DNA of 64,000 nt. Source: Flaveria trinervia. Taxonomy: Eukaryota > Streptophyta > Magnoliopsida > Asterales > Asteraceae. This document shows positions 37,337 to 50,389 of the stretch, in pieces. Numbering within the stretch: the stretch's first letter is position 1; every line of letters starts with the position of its first letter. The position numbers and the translations under genes are program-made. The notes under the pieces were generated by a model. The model had not been told where the DNA came from, did no database searches, and was given only the letters and a program-made list of their open reading frames with translations. Location: the NCBI GenBank assembly GCA_025506515.1, contig CM046452.1:69559080-69623079 (forward strand). Reading direction: 5' to 3'.

Positions 37337-38048
37337 TTTTTTCGATTTATAATTTTTTTAAATATATTTTTGTTAATTACAATTTCTAGTGGTTGATATT
37401 AATTCATAAAGTTCTCGCAAAAAAATAGTTGTCATTTTACTGGGATGCATTCAAATGAGAATCAAAAATTTGTAAAGAACCAAAGAAACCATTTTTAGTC
37501 ACTCATTTTTTCTTTTAGTTTCAAAATTTTTTATTTGTATGGGTATTTGATAATCTTTTTATGTTAATTTAGTTACTTTTTACGTGAAAATTCACAGAAA
37601 ATAAATTTTTTAATAATTTGACTATTGTTTGTGTTCGTAAGTGAAAAAATATGCATATATGAATGTGTGCATCTATGCATACATGTGTATATGCATCTAT
37701 GCATAAAATTCAATGCAAAACAAGCTTTGAAGTATATCTTTAAAATACAAAACAATTTTAATAGGAAAACAAAAACATAAATGGACAAATTCATAATGGG
37801 AATCAAAATCTAAACGGTGTATAAGACTTTTGATTTAAAATAATTAGTAATTTTATGGTAAAGACATATTATAAACAAATATGCTTAGAGTAAAATTAAA
37901 AAAAATAAAATAAAATATGTGGCTAGAGATATAGTTCTTTTGTTTTTTACAAAAAGTTGGTTAACTTTTTAAAAATTAAATAAGAATATGTGGCTATAAA
38001 TGGTTTTTTTTGGTTTTTTCTAATTTTTTGGTTCTCATTTGAAAGCCC

Positions 38049-38211
38049 CTATATATATATACACACATATATATATATATACACATAGATATATATATAC
38101 ACATAGATATATATATACACATAGATATATATATACACATAGATATATATACACATAGATATATATATACACATAGATATATATATATACATTATATATA
38201 TACACACATAG

Positions 38212-38246
<35 letters not shown>

Positions 38247-38308
38247 CATATATATATAATATATATATATATATTATATATATATTATATATATATATAT
38301 ATATATCG
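38049..38308. repeat. AT-rich minisatellite, ACACATAG(AT)n units
   Basis: Units of about 16-18 bp (ATATATATACACATAG) repeat about eight times at 38070-38190, then pass into pure (AT)n. The Tyr-Ile-rich frames across it are artefacts. Confidence 0.9.
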
Positions 38309-38729
38309 TGTATGTTCGCTACGTAACGTCTAGGGTGATTTTTGCGTGTCTACTTTTTGTGTGCTTTAGTTAACACAATGTTTACGGTGTTTACTTGTGT
38401 TTGCCAATCAACTATTATTTATTTTTTAATTCATGGAAGCATTCACATCATCTTATTTATTCTTAACCCTATAACTTATTTAAAAATTATTTTTTTTTCT
38501 TTTATTTTTTAATTTATTAATATATTTATACATTTATTATTTATTATTATTATTTTTCTCACAATCACTTTCATAAAATATTAAAAAAACTAATATTAGT
38601 GAATAATATTATACTAAATACATAAATAAATAATATCATTTTTCTTTCTCATCCACTAACAACCGAATACAGATATTTCAAATAATATAAAAAACACACT
38701 TATACATGTATATATATGCACATATATAC

Positions 38730-39960
38730 TAGGAAAGTACATGTGCAATGTAGCGAGGTGACATTCTAAATCCGTCACGTGTTTATAATATTTTGTTATT
38801 TTTATAGTATTTTTACAAAAGTCTATTATGTTTATTCTAAACTAAAATTTAAAAAAATAAAATAAATGAGTATTGCATGACTACTTGTATCTTTACGTAT
38901 TATCTTATTATACATCACAAGTTACAAATCGGTTTAGCAAAAAGTTTACACTAATTAAAAAAACACAGGTTACAATTGTAGTTTTTAAACTTGATAGATT
39001 AAAAGATATAACTGAAATCTTAAACAAATTAATTTTTTTTTTGTTTATGGTTAGATAATATATATTTTTTATAAGTGTTAGTAAATGTAAGGTTATTTTG
39101 TAAATAATTGTATGGGGTATTATGTAAAAAATGTTATAAATACTATTTTACCCTTAAAACTGGTTGTATTTTATGCATTAAATTAAGTAAGTGTTCTTAA
39201 TTTTATGGTATTTTAAAATACCTTCCTATATGCTTTATGTATAATATACCCGCACAATGCATCGGGGCTGACATTTTACATCTAGCACGTTTCTAATATT
39301 TTGTTATTCTTGTAGTATATTTACAAAAGTCTATTATGTTTTTTCTAAGCTAAAATTTAAAAACCAAATAAATAGGTACTACGTGACTACTTGTATATTT
39401 ACACATTAACTTATTGTATATCAAAAGTTACAAATTGGTTTAATAAAAAGTTTACACTAAAATGTTAAAAACAACACACGTTACAATTGTAGTTTTTAAA
39501 CATGATAGATTAAAAGATGTAGTTGAACTCTTAAACAAATTAAGTTTTTTTGTTTATGGTTAAATAATATAAAATTTTATGTAAGTGTTAGTAAATGTAA
39601 GATTATAAATGGATTTTGTATGACTACTTGTACATTTATACATTAACTTATTGTATATCACAAGTTACAGATTGGTTTAGCAAAAAAATTACACAAAAAC
39701 GTTAGAAAAAACACATGCTACAATTTTATTTTTAAACATGTATAATTAAAAGTTATAACTGGAATCTTAAACAAATTAAGTTTTTTTTGTTATAGGTAGA
39801 TAATATAAAATTTTATTTAAGTATTAGTAATATAAGGTTATTATGTAAATAATTATAAGCGGTAATATATTAATAATGTTATAAATTCTATTTTACCCCC
39901 AAAAGTGGTTATATTATATACATTAAATTAAATAATTGTTTTTAGTTTTATGATATTTTA
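38730..39960. repeat. Local three-copy repeat
   Basis: Three diverged direct copies can be aligned by TGACTACTTGTAT (38878, 39384, 39621) and by the following TTGGTTTA...GTTTACA and AAACAAATTAA words. The first two copies also share a head of GTGCAATG/CACAATG, then TGACATT and CACG. The spacings are 506 and 237 bp. The head of copy 2 includes CCCGCACAATGCATCGGG (39249-39266), a hairpin like Helitron 3' ends. Confidence 0.7.
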
Positions 39961-39974
39961 AAATACTATATATA

Positions 39975-39978
39975 CATA

Positions 39979-40054
<76 letters not shown>

Positions 40055-40060
40055 TATATG
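39975..40060. repeat. (AT)n microsatellite
   Basis: Almost pure AT dinucleotides. Confidence 0.9.
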
Positions 40061-41195
40061 AAACTATTGTGAATGCTTTTAATCAAAAGATTTGAAAACA
40101 ATATTTGATTTTTTTTATTAAACTGCAATAAACCAAGTGTAACTATAACTCTAAATGATATCGCAAAACATCTTTTAAACGGATGATGCCCTCCAAAAAA
40201 ATACAGCAAAAACAAGAAAAGTAAGGATTGATTGCAATACAGCTTTGTTAAAAGTTTTACGATAAACGGTTTTTTAGCAGAATTATTAATTTAATAAAGA
40301 AATATGTATAAAGATAATTATATTTAGACATTTTCTAGATAACAAAGTTGAAAATTTAAATTTCCCCTGTATAGAATAGACATGTCTGCTGTTACCTACG
40401 TCAGAACTTTTCAGGTGCAAAATAAATATGTAAAGTAACTCAAATTAATAAAGATGACCAATTAAATTACTACATAAATACAAGCTTGTGTGGTGTCATC
40501 ACAGAATAAACAAATTATCATATTTGGACAATATATTACTCTTATGTCTTAATCACTGACGATTATAATATAGCATAGTATTAACTTATTAGGCTCTTCT
40601 GATTCATAAAATTAACGCAAAGAAGTGGGTCTTTTCTAGATAAGAAACTATGTTAGTAGGGTGTGTCTGACACACCGGTTGGTAACCAAAATAACTAGAA
40701 GACATAACCTCATATTAAATAACATAATGACACGTTATCGTCACTTAACACAAACAACCTTTGAATCCTAAAGTACAATCATAATCTACCAACCAAGTTG
40801 GTAACTAGTATTATACTGGTACTAAGCATTCGTGTTACGACGAGGACGTAAACCGTGTCAAGTAGCACCGATGTCACAGTACGTCATCGACCACTTACAA
40901 CGAAATATCTCGTATTAAAAAAACTAAAATGGAAAAAGTAAAGTCAAACAGAAAGTAAATGTAAAAACGTTGAACCATGCATGTAAAACATAAAATATTA
41001 TAAACAACAACTAAGTTGATTTACGACCTGCAAGTCGTGACGAGAATGTTTTGAACAAGAAAAAATAATTATAACAACGTTGAATCACACGTCCACGTTA
41101 CAGCATGTTAACTCTCAAAATTTAACTCTAAAAAATAATCATAAACTGTAATTCAAAATTTTTAAAAATGCTAAAGGAATAGAAAACAACAAATT
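40061..41195. other. Intergenic spacer
   Basis: No gene or element was recognised. Slightly less AT-rich at 40650-40900. Confidence 0.45.
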
Positions 41196-41352
<157 letters not shown>

Positions 41353-41429
41353 CAACTTTTTATACAAATAGGACAACAATTAATACAACCATAACTTCAT
41401 AATCAGTAATATTAGAATTATACTCATAA

Positions 41430-41650
41430 TCTTTTTTGGAACAACAAATGTACGACCTTACTTCGGAAGATATATTATCTCAATCGGGCTTACCTATCTG
41501 TTTCTCAACACCCCATTAGAAATAAACCCATTGTTGAGAAAACCTTTTGGCTTAACTTGAGTATTTTTTGCTCAGAATGATATTTGAACTTATAATCTCC
41601 TCTTTATTTACATGTTATGAGTATCTCACATTATAAGTTGGGTTAAAACT
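41430..41650 (-). repeat. Possible SINE
   Basis: On the minus strand, AGTTCAAATATCATTCTGAGC resembles a B box within a tRNA-like head, and a GC-richer body follows. No tail or duplication was resolved. Confidence 0.25.
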
Positions 41651-42095
41651 CATTAGTTATCTCATAAAATATAATAACATAAACATATAACTACATAATA
41701 AATCATATATTAATAAATGATTACATTAAAAAAACACATATCATCATCATATTAATTTTATTATTTATATATTCACAAATCCTTTTTCAATTTTTAAAAA
41801 GTTAAAATAATTGATATCTAAATACTCTCCCTCCCCTCTCTCTTAGTCATCCAAATTGTTCTAGTGTAAATATTTTTTAAATAATATACTCTATGTAATT
41901 TTGAAACTTTAGCTACAAGAATGTTTAGTGGTTTTATATTTTAACCACACTTGTTTCCTATTTTACACAATATACATTTAAATTTTATGTACTCATGTCA
42001 TAGAGTTTAAATAACTTTAGCTACAAAACATATTATATTTTATAATTTCCTATAATAATTTATATATATTAGATTAACTATTGATTATATATATA

Positions 42096-42135
<40 letters not shown>

Positions 42136-42146
42136 TGTATATGTTA

Positions 42147-42814
42147 TCTCTATATAAAAGAAGAGTTTTGGTTACATGTAATTTTAAGATTTTAAGTTTC
42201 GATCATAAAATTTCTTCTTTACATGATGAGATAATAATATATTATTTTATCTTTAATATAATAAAATGCAACTTGAATGCTAAGATGCATTTTTCTTATT
42301 ATTGGTTAATCACAAGATTTTGTAAAATGATATTTGTACCACACAAAATGTTGTTTTATCAAAATTTTCCTACTCAAGTTTAATAGATTTAGATTTAATT
42401 TACTTAATTTATTTTTATTTTCATCTATTTATCATATATAAGTCATGCTTTAAAGTTGTTTCATTTTCTAATAATTTTGGCATTTTGTAATATTTTATGT
42501 TCATTAATTTAAAAAATAAAATGTGCGGTTATTTTTATTTTTTTGTCACTGCTTCAATATAATTTGTCTCAAAAGAAAGTTGTATTCAAAATCGAGTGTT
42601 TTTGTATCGTAGGTCGTAATGAGTGCAGTTACTCTTACGGTACTTTGACGAACCGGAAACATTATTGTTGCTGTTATTGGTATTATCAAAATTGATTTCA
42701 ATATTCGTTTTTGAGATTTCCGATAAGACAAATTGACAAGGAACAATTTCATGTCATGTAAAACATGGAAAAGTAACCGTACTCCCCCACGCGTAGCACG
42801 GGAGATGACACTAG
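42147..42814 (+). mobile_element. Helitron-like element
   Basis: It may start at TCTCTATATAAAAG. It ends with the hairpin CTCCCCCACGCGTAGCACGG (continuing GAG) and then GATGACACTAG. The 3' terminus is typical of plant Helitrons; the 5' end is less certain. There is no coding capacity. Confidence 0.45.
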
Positions 42815-43384
42815 ATTTTTTAATTATAAAAACTTAATATTTTGAATAAAAACACATTGCTTGAAAAAAAAAATTAAAAATGGTGAATTTTTTAAAACAA
42901 CGTATCTTTTTCACATACAAAATATATACTAAAACCAACAAAATTGTTTTTCTGAAAATATTTAAAAAAGTAACTAAAATCTAGAGTTTTAAACAGTGAG
43001 ATATTTGTAGAAATAAAATTTTATCAAAGCAAACTTTTACTAGATACGAAAATTACTTATAAAAAATTAACTAAGAACTATAATTTTGGAACTTTTAAAA
43101 TGAAACTTTTAAAATAATAATAATAATAATATCTTATCAACTAAATTACTTACTCATATGTAAAATTAATTATATCTTATATCAAACTAGTGTTTATATT
43201 TTCTAACTCTTAATCATTGTTTTAAATTTTTTTATCTCGTTTAATATATGAGTTTATATCTATATATGTAATAATAAAAAGATAGATTATATATTATATT
43301 GTAGATAATCATAATAAAAATATATATAAAGTACTTATACATATAAATAAAATATAGTTAATTAAAAGAATGTTTTGAGGTGTC

Positions 43385-43591
43385 ACCTGTCATAATATTA
43401 AGCTTTTTTATATTATTTTTTTATTTTCTCTCCTAACAAATAATAGTAGTATGTAGTAGTTATATTATTTGAAACACTTTCATATAAAAAAAGACACAAA
43501 AAATTTCTTAAATAAAAACTTTTTTCAAAAATATGAACTATTTTAAAACCATTCTTTTAAAAGTTGTATAAGGATGATTTATAAAAAAATG
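43385..43591 (+). mobile_element. Left part of a Helitron-like copy split by the Copia element
   Basis: The TTATTTTCTCTCCTAACAAA block matches the start of the copy at 7454-7999. The right part resumes at 57846 and ends near 58073 with CATGTACAATACACAAGG, then TACTAGACTAG. The Copia target duplication AAATG sits at the break. Confidence 0.5.
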
Positions 43592-44327
43592 TGTTAGGAT
43601 CTAGTATATGAACGAAATACCAATTGATTAACGTGTAACCAAACCAAATAGTGCGGAATCCTATTTGATTGGTGATCCAATCAGTGAGAACGCACGTAGA
43701 AACAATTATGTATTGAATCTAACATCAAGATTCGATTAGGAATCGATCTACTGCGATCTATGAACTTGGAGTAAGAACTTAGAGGATTCTAGACGGCTAG
43801 GGTACGTCTGGAGTCGAAGTGTATTCAATGCTTTTGTTTTTCCACGAATTAAGTGGTATTTATAGGTTAGGGTTGCTCATTCGGCGCGACTGAACCATTA
43901 ACATGGTTCAGTCGGGCGATTGAGTCATACGGTTGGTCCATTCGCACGACTGAGTGTTCAGTCGTGCGACTGAATCAGTCGCATGAAGTTGTTCAGGCGT
44001 ATGGACTATTTAGGCGCATGGACACTCAATCGCATGACCATTCGGACGCATGACCATTGTTAGGGCGCATGGTCCAGTTGGACGCATGAGAACTTCACTT
44101 AACCAAGTTTGAATGTATTCATTATTATAACATTATGTATACCAATTCAAACAATCACAAACCTATATAATCTAGTCATTATGCATCACACAACTCATTA
44201 ATGAAATGTTAAACATTATAAAGCACAACCAGATATTCTCATTTCATTAAACACCCAAGCATTACATAAGTGTAAGAAATTCAAGACATATTACATTAAG
44301 ATCTGAATCTAGGTACATGTATCAACA
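43592..44327 (-). repeat. 3' LTR of the Copia element
   Basis: Matches 57117-57840 over its whole length. Its CpG-dyad array (43878-44095) has one more unit of about 14 bp than the other LTR. Confidence 0.93.
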
Positions 44328-44330
44328 AAC

Positions 44331-44340
44331 TCCCCCTTGG
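44331..44340 (-). other. Polypurine tract before the 3' LTR
   Basis: The minus strand reads CCAAGGGGGA next to the LTR boundary. Similar purine words recur at 45431 (AAGAGGGGGA), 46650 (TCTAGGGGGA) and 50229 (TTTTAGGGGGAG), i.e. at several places in the 3' region. Confidence 0.7.
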
Positions 44341-44349
44341 ACCTAGATC

Positions 44350-47300
44350 TATCTATTGTCTTACATCTTTCATCATCTCTTCATACTTCTAGTACTTCTC
44401 TTCTCTTGTGAGTCCTGTGTGTATCTCGAAAGCAAAGCAGAGTCGTATAACATTCTGAAACTGTAGAGCTTGTACAATATCTTGAGAGTTATAGAACAGT
44501 GGCCACTTTTATAATGTATAAACATCATTTGCTGACAAGTTGGTGAGCCACATTGGGTCAAACACCCTTATGGTTTCCATTGTACCATTTATGTTCAAGA
44601 CTATCACGGCCTCTCCCGTTCTCCAATCGTAGTACCACCATTTGAAGTGTGGAGTGAAGTCCTGTGGCATCTCCCGTAGTGGGATCTTTGACATTGTATG
44701 TGGTGGACTCCACTTCAACACTATTTTTGGTTTGCCAGTTATGGCGTCAACCTCAGATCGTCTGATGTACCTCGTTGGTTGTTGAGGTATGAAGTTGACC
44801 TATCTGGTGTGGTACTCCTTTTTTAGAGCTACTTCAAACCAGCCTGACATCTTACGAGGGTCAGCGTATAGCAATTTTAACTTCGCTAACTGGTTAAGCT
44901 CAAAACCTGGAAGAGTCTGCAGATCGTGTGGGAATCTGAAGTACTCAATTCCCTTCTCACGTTTAACAGCGTAAATGTTGAGGTCTTCAAAATGTGTCCA
45001 TGCTATAATCCTGCCTGCCACCTTTTGATGTTTCTTGACTTTATACAGCTTGGTGTAGACAGTTGACGTTGTAGCGTTACGTTGGGCTCTTAGGTCGTGA
45101 AAGCAAGCAGCCCACTCAGCCGTTCTGGTATTGACTTCAGCATCCGTGGCTTGGGCTGTATCTTCTTTCTTGTCTGAAACTTGTTCTATTTTATCCAGAG
45201 TCTTGAAGGTTTCACTGACAAGGTTGTCACCCAGATTGGGTACCACATTACCATCAATGTCAGTGTACTTTGGATAATGTTGATCTGTGACATCTTCTAT
45301 CTCGATCTCATCAATGTCATTCAGTTCGTCGTCACTATCACCTTAGACTGTTGGAGCGTTTTTCACGATCTCGTCGGTATTTAGTTTGAACATTTTGGCC
45401 AACTGCTCATCAGTGAAGTTGTGAATTATCTCCCCCTCTTCTGGGGTGTAACTCACAGATCTCCTTACGATCCCTTACAGATCAAGAATCATGGTTAATT
45501 AAGTCTTGATCTGCTAAAGAGGATCTACATCATATTCATCCCTTTGAAAGTTTGGATCTGCTTGATTTACACATTCAACACAACAATCATTAGTTAACAA
45601 TCAAAACAGAAACATTAACATTATATAAAAACATTCATTACATTAATTTTGATATAAGATTCAAATACATATGATTTAAATAATATGAGCAGCTAAGTAT
45701 TACTCTTATCCTGTATCATATGCTCTTTTGCTGCCGGGGCGGATGTGGAGGCACCTTGATCTTGTGCTCTCTTCGTCCTCCTTTCACTGGCAGGTGTGGC
45801 ACCCGCAGCAGGTGTGTCGTCTTCATCATCATCAACCTTATCGTCTCCAGCATCACCACCAACATCAGTATCATCATCACCATCATCATCCTCGTCATCA
45901 CTGTCATCATCACTATCATCTCCATCTCCTTCCTTGATCTTTAGGGGCTCTTCCTTGGATCCCTTGAGTCGCAACATGACGGTCTTGTTGGTGGACTCCA
46001 ACTCCTCAATCCTCTTAGCTGATTGGGCATGCTACTCCCAGAGTTGAGACATCTCTACACATTGAGCATCCATCAGCTGGGCCTGCCGAGATATCTGGAG
46101 AGACTGGGCAGCAGTAAGGTCTACTAGCTGACGTATCTGAGCAGTCTTCTCTTCGTCTGCAGCTAACAGCCTCAGCACCATACGGTTAAGTGCCGAGAGC
46201 TGTTCCTCTACCCCACTAGGAGGTAGAGGTGATCCTGATGTATAGGAAGGGTATGATGAAGGACCGGCATGGTGGCTAGTGGTGGTGGTGGTGGCAGTGG
46301 TGAAGAGTGGGGGTGGTATAGGTATAACTGGTGGAGGTATGGCGGTAGTAGTGGAGGGTGGAGGTGTGGTAATGATGGTGGGTGGTATGGTAGTGGTGGT
46401 AGAGGGTGTGGTAGTGATGTTGGGTGGTATGGTAGTAGGGGTGAAGACTGGGGTTAATATAGATGAAGGTGGTGGTGGTGTGGGTGTAGAGGATTTGGTG
46501 GCAGATGGTGTGGTTGTAGAGGTGGTAGGTGGAGTAGTGGTGGTGGATGTAGTAGTGGTGGTGGTGATGAAGGTTAGTCTTCTCTTATTCTTCTTCATGC
46601 CGTGGGGCTGAGCCATCCTTTTCTTCCTTGATCCTTTCGAGGAGGATGCTCCCCCTAGAACACGGCTTGGCTGATGGGAGCAAATGTGGGTCAGTGTCAG
46701 TCTCTCCCACCCACCAGGGCGTTCACCAACCGCCCGGAGCCCTCGTTCTGTGGCAACGACTTTACTGCCAATAGTCCGAGTCAGAGGCTCCTCATCTGTA
46801 TTCTCCTCCTCATCAGGTATGAAGTCCTGATGGAATCATGCAGTCTCTGCTCCATCATGGGCAGATGCCGGAGATGCTATATCACCAGTGGGGGCCCTTG
46901 GTTGAGTGGGCCATACATCTCCACCATCATCGCGGTCATTGTCGTCGAAGTCGTTCTCCGGGAGCTGTAACTGCTCATCATCCGAGTCACTATCTACGTG
47001 ACGCCATTTTCGCCTCCCCGACGCCACGTAGTCCACCTTGGCCAAATGGCCTATAAGTCTCTTTACCGAGGGCTTGACCTGCTTTCCCCGGTAAACCCTC
47101 ATACGACCCAATGTCGTATCATCCATAGTCTTTAAAGCCACACATCGTGGTTCTCTTTTGGCAGCGAGGGCAGCTTCTCGTCAAAAATCTTCTATAAGAA
47201 CCTAGGGTACATGCAAAAACCCTCTTTGCCCTTCGCCTCCAAGTTATCTATAAGGTGAGAGAAGATCATGCTTGAAAAGCTAAAGGAGTGGTTCAGCACC

Positions 47301-47815
47301 AGTGCCACGTAGGCATTTTGTGTCTGGTCTGAGAGGTCATCAAACCCACCCCTTCGTGAAGCTATGCACTTCAGGATGACGTGTGCCAAGTACTTATACT
47401 AGGGGCACAGGTTGCTCTTGTTGAGCATACCTGAGTTTATGTCCCTAGAGTACTTAATCCTTATGAAACACCCTCTCACCATTAGTGGGTGAAGTCTGGT
47501 GGGGTGGCCAGCATCATCTCCCAACCCAAGTACATGCTGAATGTCTTCAGCTCTAATCTCTATGTCCATACCAAAAATGGAGCTTCAAATGCTGTATGGC
47601 TCTCGTGATCTATCCACTAATGCATTCTCCCAGAAGGTCTGTTGAATAGACCTGTAAAGGGTGCATAGTGTAGAAATAGCTTGATGGATCCTGGATCTCT
47701 TAAGAAAGGCGATGATCCCTGCAAACTCGGCCCCATTCTGAGTTGTGTGGTCTAAGTGAGCACATATTTGTGCTTGGGTTTGATAGACCATCTATTAGCC
47801 ATAGATCTGTAACAC
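44350..47815 (-). pseudogene. Extra ORF between pol and the 3' LTR
   Basis: A long broken reading frame of roughly 1,000 codons, recovered in pieces: TQNGAEFAGIIAFLKRSRIH (47750-47690), EDIQHVLGLGDDAGHPTRLH, HVILKCIASRRGGFDDL (47389-47340), RMRVYRGKQVKPSVKRLIGH (about 47105-47045), an acidic Asp-rich part, a Thr/Pro/Ser-rich part with poly-Thr runs (46616-46230), a heptad-like Leu part (QIRQLVDLTAAQSLQISRQ), another Asp/Glu-rich stretch (45950-45800) and a C-terminal module (EYFRFPHDLQTLPGFELNQ and FKWWYYDWRTGEAVIVLNI). It has none of the signatures of gag or pol. Its position matches the env-like ORF of Sireviruses, but I see no convincing signal peptide or membrane segment, so 'env' is not supported. 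Function unknown. Confidence 0.6.
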
Positions 47816-47879
47816 AAGATACATAAACATTAGATACTCACATGACACAAATCAGTTCTAAGTAACTTGATAGAATTCA

Positions 47880-48130
47880 TTCTGGTTCATTCATGCGAAT
47901 GAACTATGCGACTGTGTTCAGTTGGTTGTCCTATCATGCGACTGGACTCATTCGAGTGAATGAACAGGAGACTGAGTTCAATCGGTTTGCTGAGCCTACG
48001 ATTGGTTTAGTCGGCTGACTGAGCTCATTCGTATGATACATTCGTCCGATTGGGCTATTCGGGCAGCTCAATCGTGCGATTGGAGTTCATCCAGACGACC
48101 AGTCGCATGACTCACTGTTCGGTCGACTGA
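47880..48130. repeat. CpG-dyad array in the Copia interior (1)
   Basis: TCATGCGAATGAAC, ATTCGAGTGAATGAAC and CAATCGTGCGATTGG type units, upstream of the extra ORF. Confidence 0.8.
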
Positions 48131-48494
48131 GGTTCGAATCTTGACCAATTCGTGAAATTAAACGTTGTGCATTGCTTCTTTAGACTCGCAATCTCTTAAC
48201 TAAAGACCTAATGACATTAGTTTTAACATTTTACTTAGTTTCAGTAGGTCATTAGTCCATTTAGTGGTTCAGTTCTTGTTTCAATCGAACATCAGAAATT
48301 AGGGCACCATTTCTCCTGATTTCTATCAGATTTCTTCTTATTATACTTGTATAAATGCACACACACGTCAGAAGATCAATAGGGATTTATAATCGTGGTC
48401 TGATAAAATTTGGACAGTGTAACGGTAGGCTATGCGATATGAGGGCGATTGGGGGTGATGAGTTGAAGGCGATCGACTATGGCCCTATTTATAC

Positions 48495-48790
48495 TGAATC
48501 TGAGTTCAGTCGGCCGACTGGACCCATTCGCTCGGTTCATTCAAGTGAATGGACCTTAGTCGGGCGATAAGCTCAGTCGATCAATTTCAGTCGGCCGACT
48601 GGAGCTCAGTCGGTCGACTGACTCATTCGCACACTCTCATTCGGTCGAATGGGTCATTCTGATAAGCCATTCGGGTGAATGGTTCATACTCATGTCCATT
48701 GGCTGTTTAATGCACGAGTATGGTCCATTCGTAAGATTGGTCCATACTCATGGTCCATTCGTGCGAATGGGTCAGACTCATGAATTTGAC
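48495..48790. repeat. CpG-dyad array in the Copia interior (2)
   Basis: CAGTCGGCCGACTGG (perfect dyad), CATTCGGGTGAATGG and CATTCGTGCGAATGG units with 14-30 bp spacing. Confidence 0.82.
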
Positions 48791-48844
48791 TTTATGACCA
48801 TTCCACATATTCTTAGTTTAACTTTGATAAACGTTATGAGCATT

Positions 48845-48978
48845 TGATCATCTCAGACATGATCATTTTATCTTGAAAAACCTTGATCACCTCAGACGTG
48901 ATCCTGTTAAAAACTTTTATCACCTCAGACGTGACCCATTTTTGTTTGAAAGCACATGTGGTCACCTCAGACGTGACC
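48845..48978 (-). repeat. Four hairpin repeats with constant CTCAGAC loop
   Basis: Copies at 48845-48865, 48885-48903, 48919-48935 and 48960-48978 share the centre CTCAGAC (GTCTGAG on the element's strand). It is flanked by inverted arms: TGATCAT/ATGATCA, GATCAC/GTGATC, ATCAC/GTGAC and GGTCAC/GTGACC. Arms change together at two positions. Sireviruses are described as having repeated palindromic motifs in this non-coding region, and these may be that feature. Confidence 0.75.
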
Positions 48979-49567
48979 TTTTGGATGATAAGGTTCCTTA
49001 TCAACTTCCATGACATAGTCCGATATTAAACACTTTGAAATTGACAAAATTTAAACAAAAATAAAAGAAATAACACTGAAACTTAAACTAATACATGTTT
49101 TTGTGTTTTTGTGAGGGTTAAATCCTAAGATGTAAATCTAAGGAGTTCTTTTTCTGAAAAAGATAGCTTCAATTCATTTAAACCATACATGGACCAATTC
49201 AATTTGGAATTATACAGGATATTCAAATCATTCGGGACAAGTTATCTAAAACCTTTGATGCTCTATTCTTGTTTTTCATCTAGAGTCATTTAGCAAATTT
49301 AGAAAATCATACTAGTACTATTAGGTCCCCACTCTGATTTGAACTTTCAAGAATTGTAGCCATAATGATTGTCAGTATACTTGTCCTCTTAAATCCATAT
49401 ACAGACTTTCAACACAGATTGGTGATGGTTTAACGTTTGTTTATTTCAACAAGCATTTGTGGATCCCACACTTATATGGTAATCAACATTCCTCAGGAGA
49501 TTTTTTAGCGGTCTCAGGGTAGTATTCAAGAAGAAACTATTCATAGAACTTTCAAAGAGAAGTCAAG

Positions 49568-49675
49568 CCTTAGGTCAGTGCCACCGCACAGTAGAGAGGC
49601 GGCAAACAATGATGAATTCTAGAATATATTGGTTATGCTTATCCTCAGGTCAGTGCCACCGCACAGCAGAGAGGC
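49568..49675 (-). repeat. Two 33-bp direct repeats
   Basis: 49568-49600 and 49643-49675 (AGGTCAGTGCCACCGCACAG core) differ at two bases. They lie in the non-coding part of the Copia element between RNase H and the extra ORF. Confidence 0.85.
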
Positions 49676-50389
49676 ACATAACCTATCTTCTTGTTTGAGC
49701 AATTTCATTCTTTTTGCACATATCTTACCAACAACATAGGTTATCAGTTTGATTGTATTTGCATTTTTATGTGCTTTTGCTCATGCTTTGGTCTTACACA
49801 CACATTCGTGCCGTTTATTTTGCTCGTCACCCCTTATTGGAATCTTGTTGATTGTGTTAACCAAGGATAAGGTGTTACCCACAGCTAGTCAAACATTTAG
49901 TTTATCTTGAGATCACCAAAAAGGTCTAGTCATCTATTGTGTTGAATCTATCGACATATCATCTATGGTCTAGCAACCTCTAGGTCTACTTTCTCTGTGT
50001 TACCTTAGTAGTAGCTAGTTTTTCTATCATATTCCTTTTATTTTGCTCAGACTACACAGGTTTATACTTGTGCTTTGCATCATTTTTAATTTAAATTTTA
50101 AAGTCCCAAATGATTTGCTCCTGTGTACTATAATATTCCAAAGATTGAATCGATATCACACATACGATCTTATTTTTATCAGCTACCTCTCCTCCTCCCT
50201 CATTTTTTTATACTGTCTAAACCTATTCTCCCCCTAAAATTTTAAAACCGTAATGGATTAGCATTTTAGGATTTTAATAGGCAAAACAATAAGACCAATT
50301 TTAATTAACCAAATTAAAATTAAGCAAATAAATTAAAAATTAAAAAAAATAAAAGAAATTTTACACGACACATCAGATTACACATGGTC

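Noticed and set aside
38049..38249. Tyr/Ile-rich frames (also 40000-40215, 41194-41379, 42081-42140)
   Set aside because: They are translations of AT dinucleotide repeats.
45720..46611. Plus-strand Val/Gly- and Ser-rich frames
   Set aside because: They are antisense to the Thr/Pro-rich and Asp-rich parts of the Copia extra ORF.
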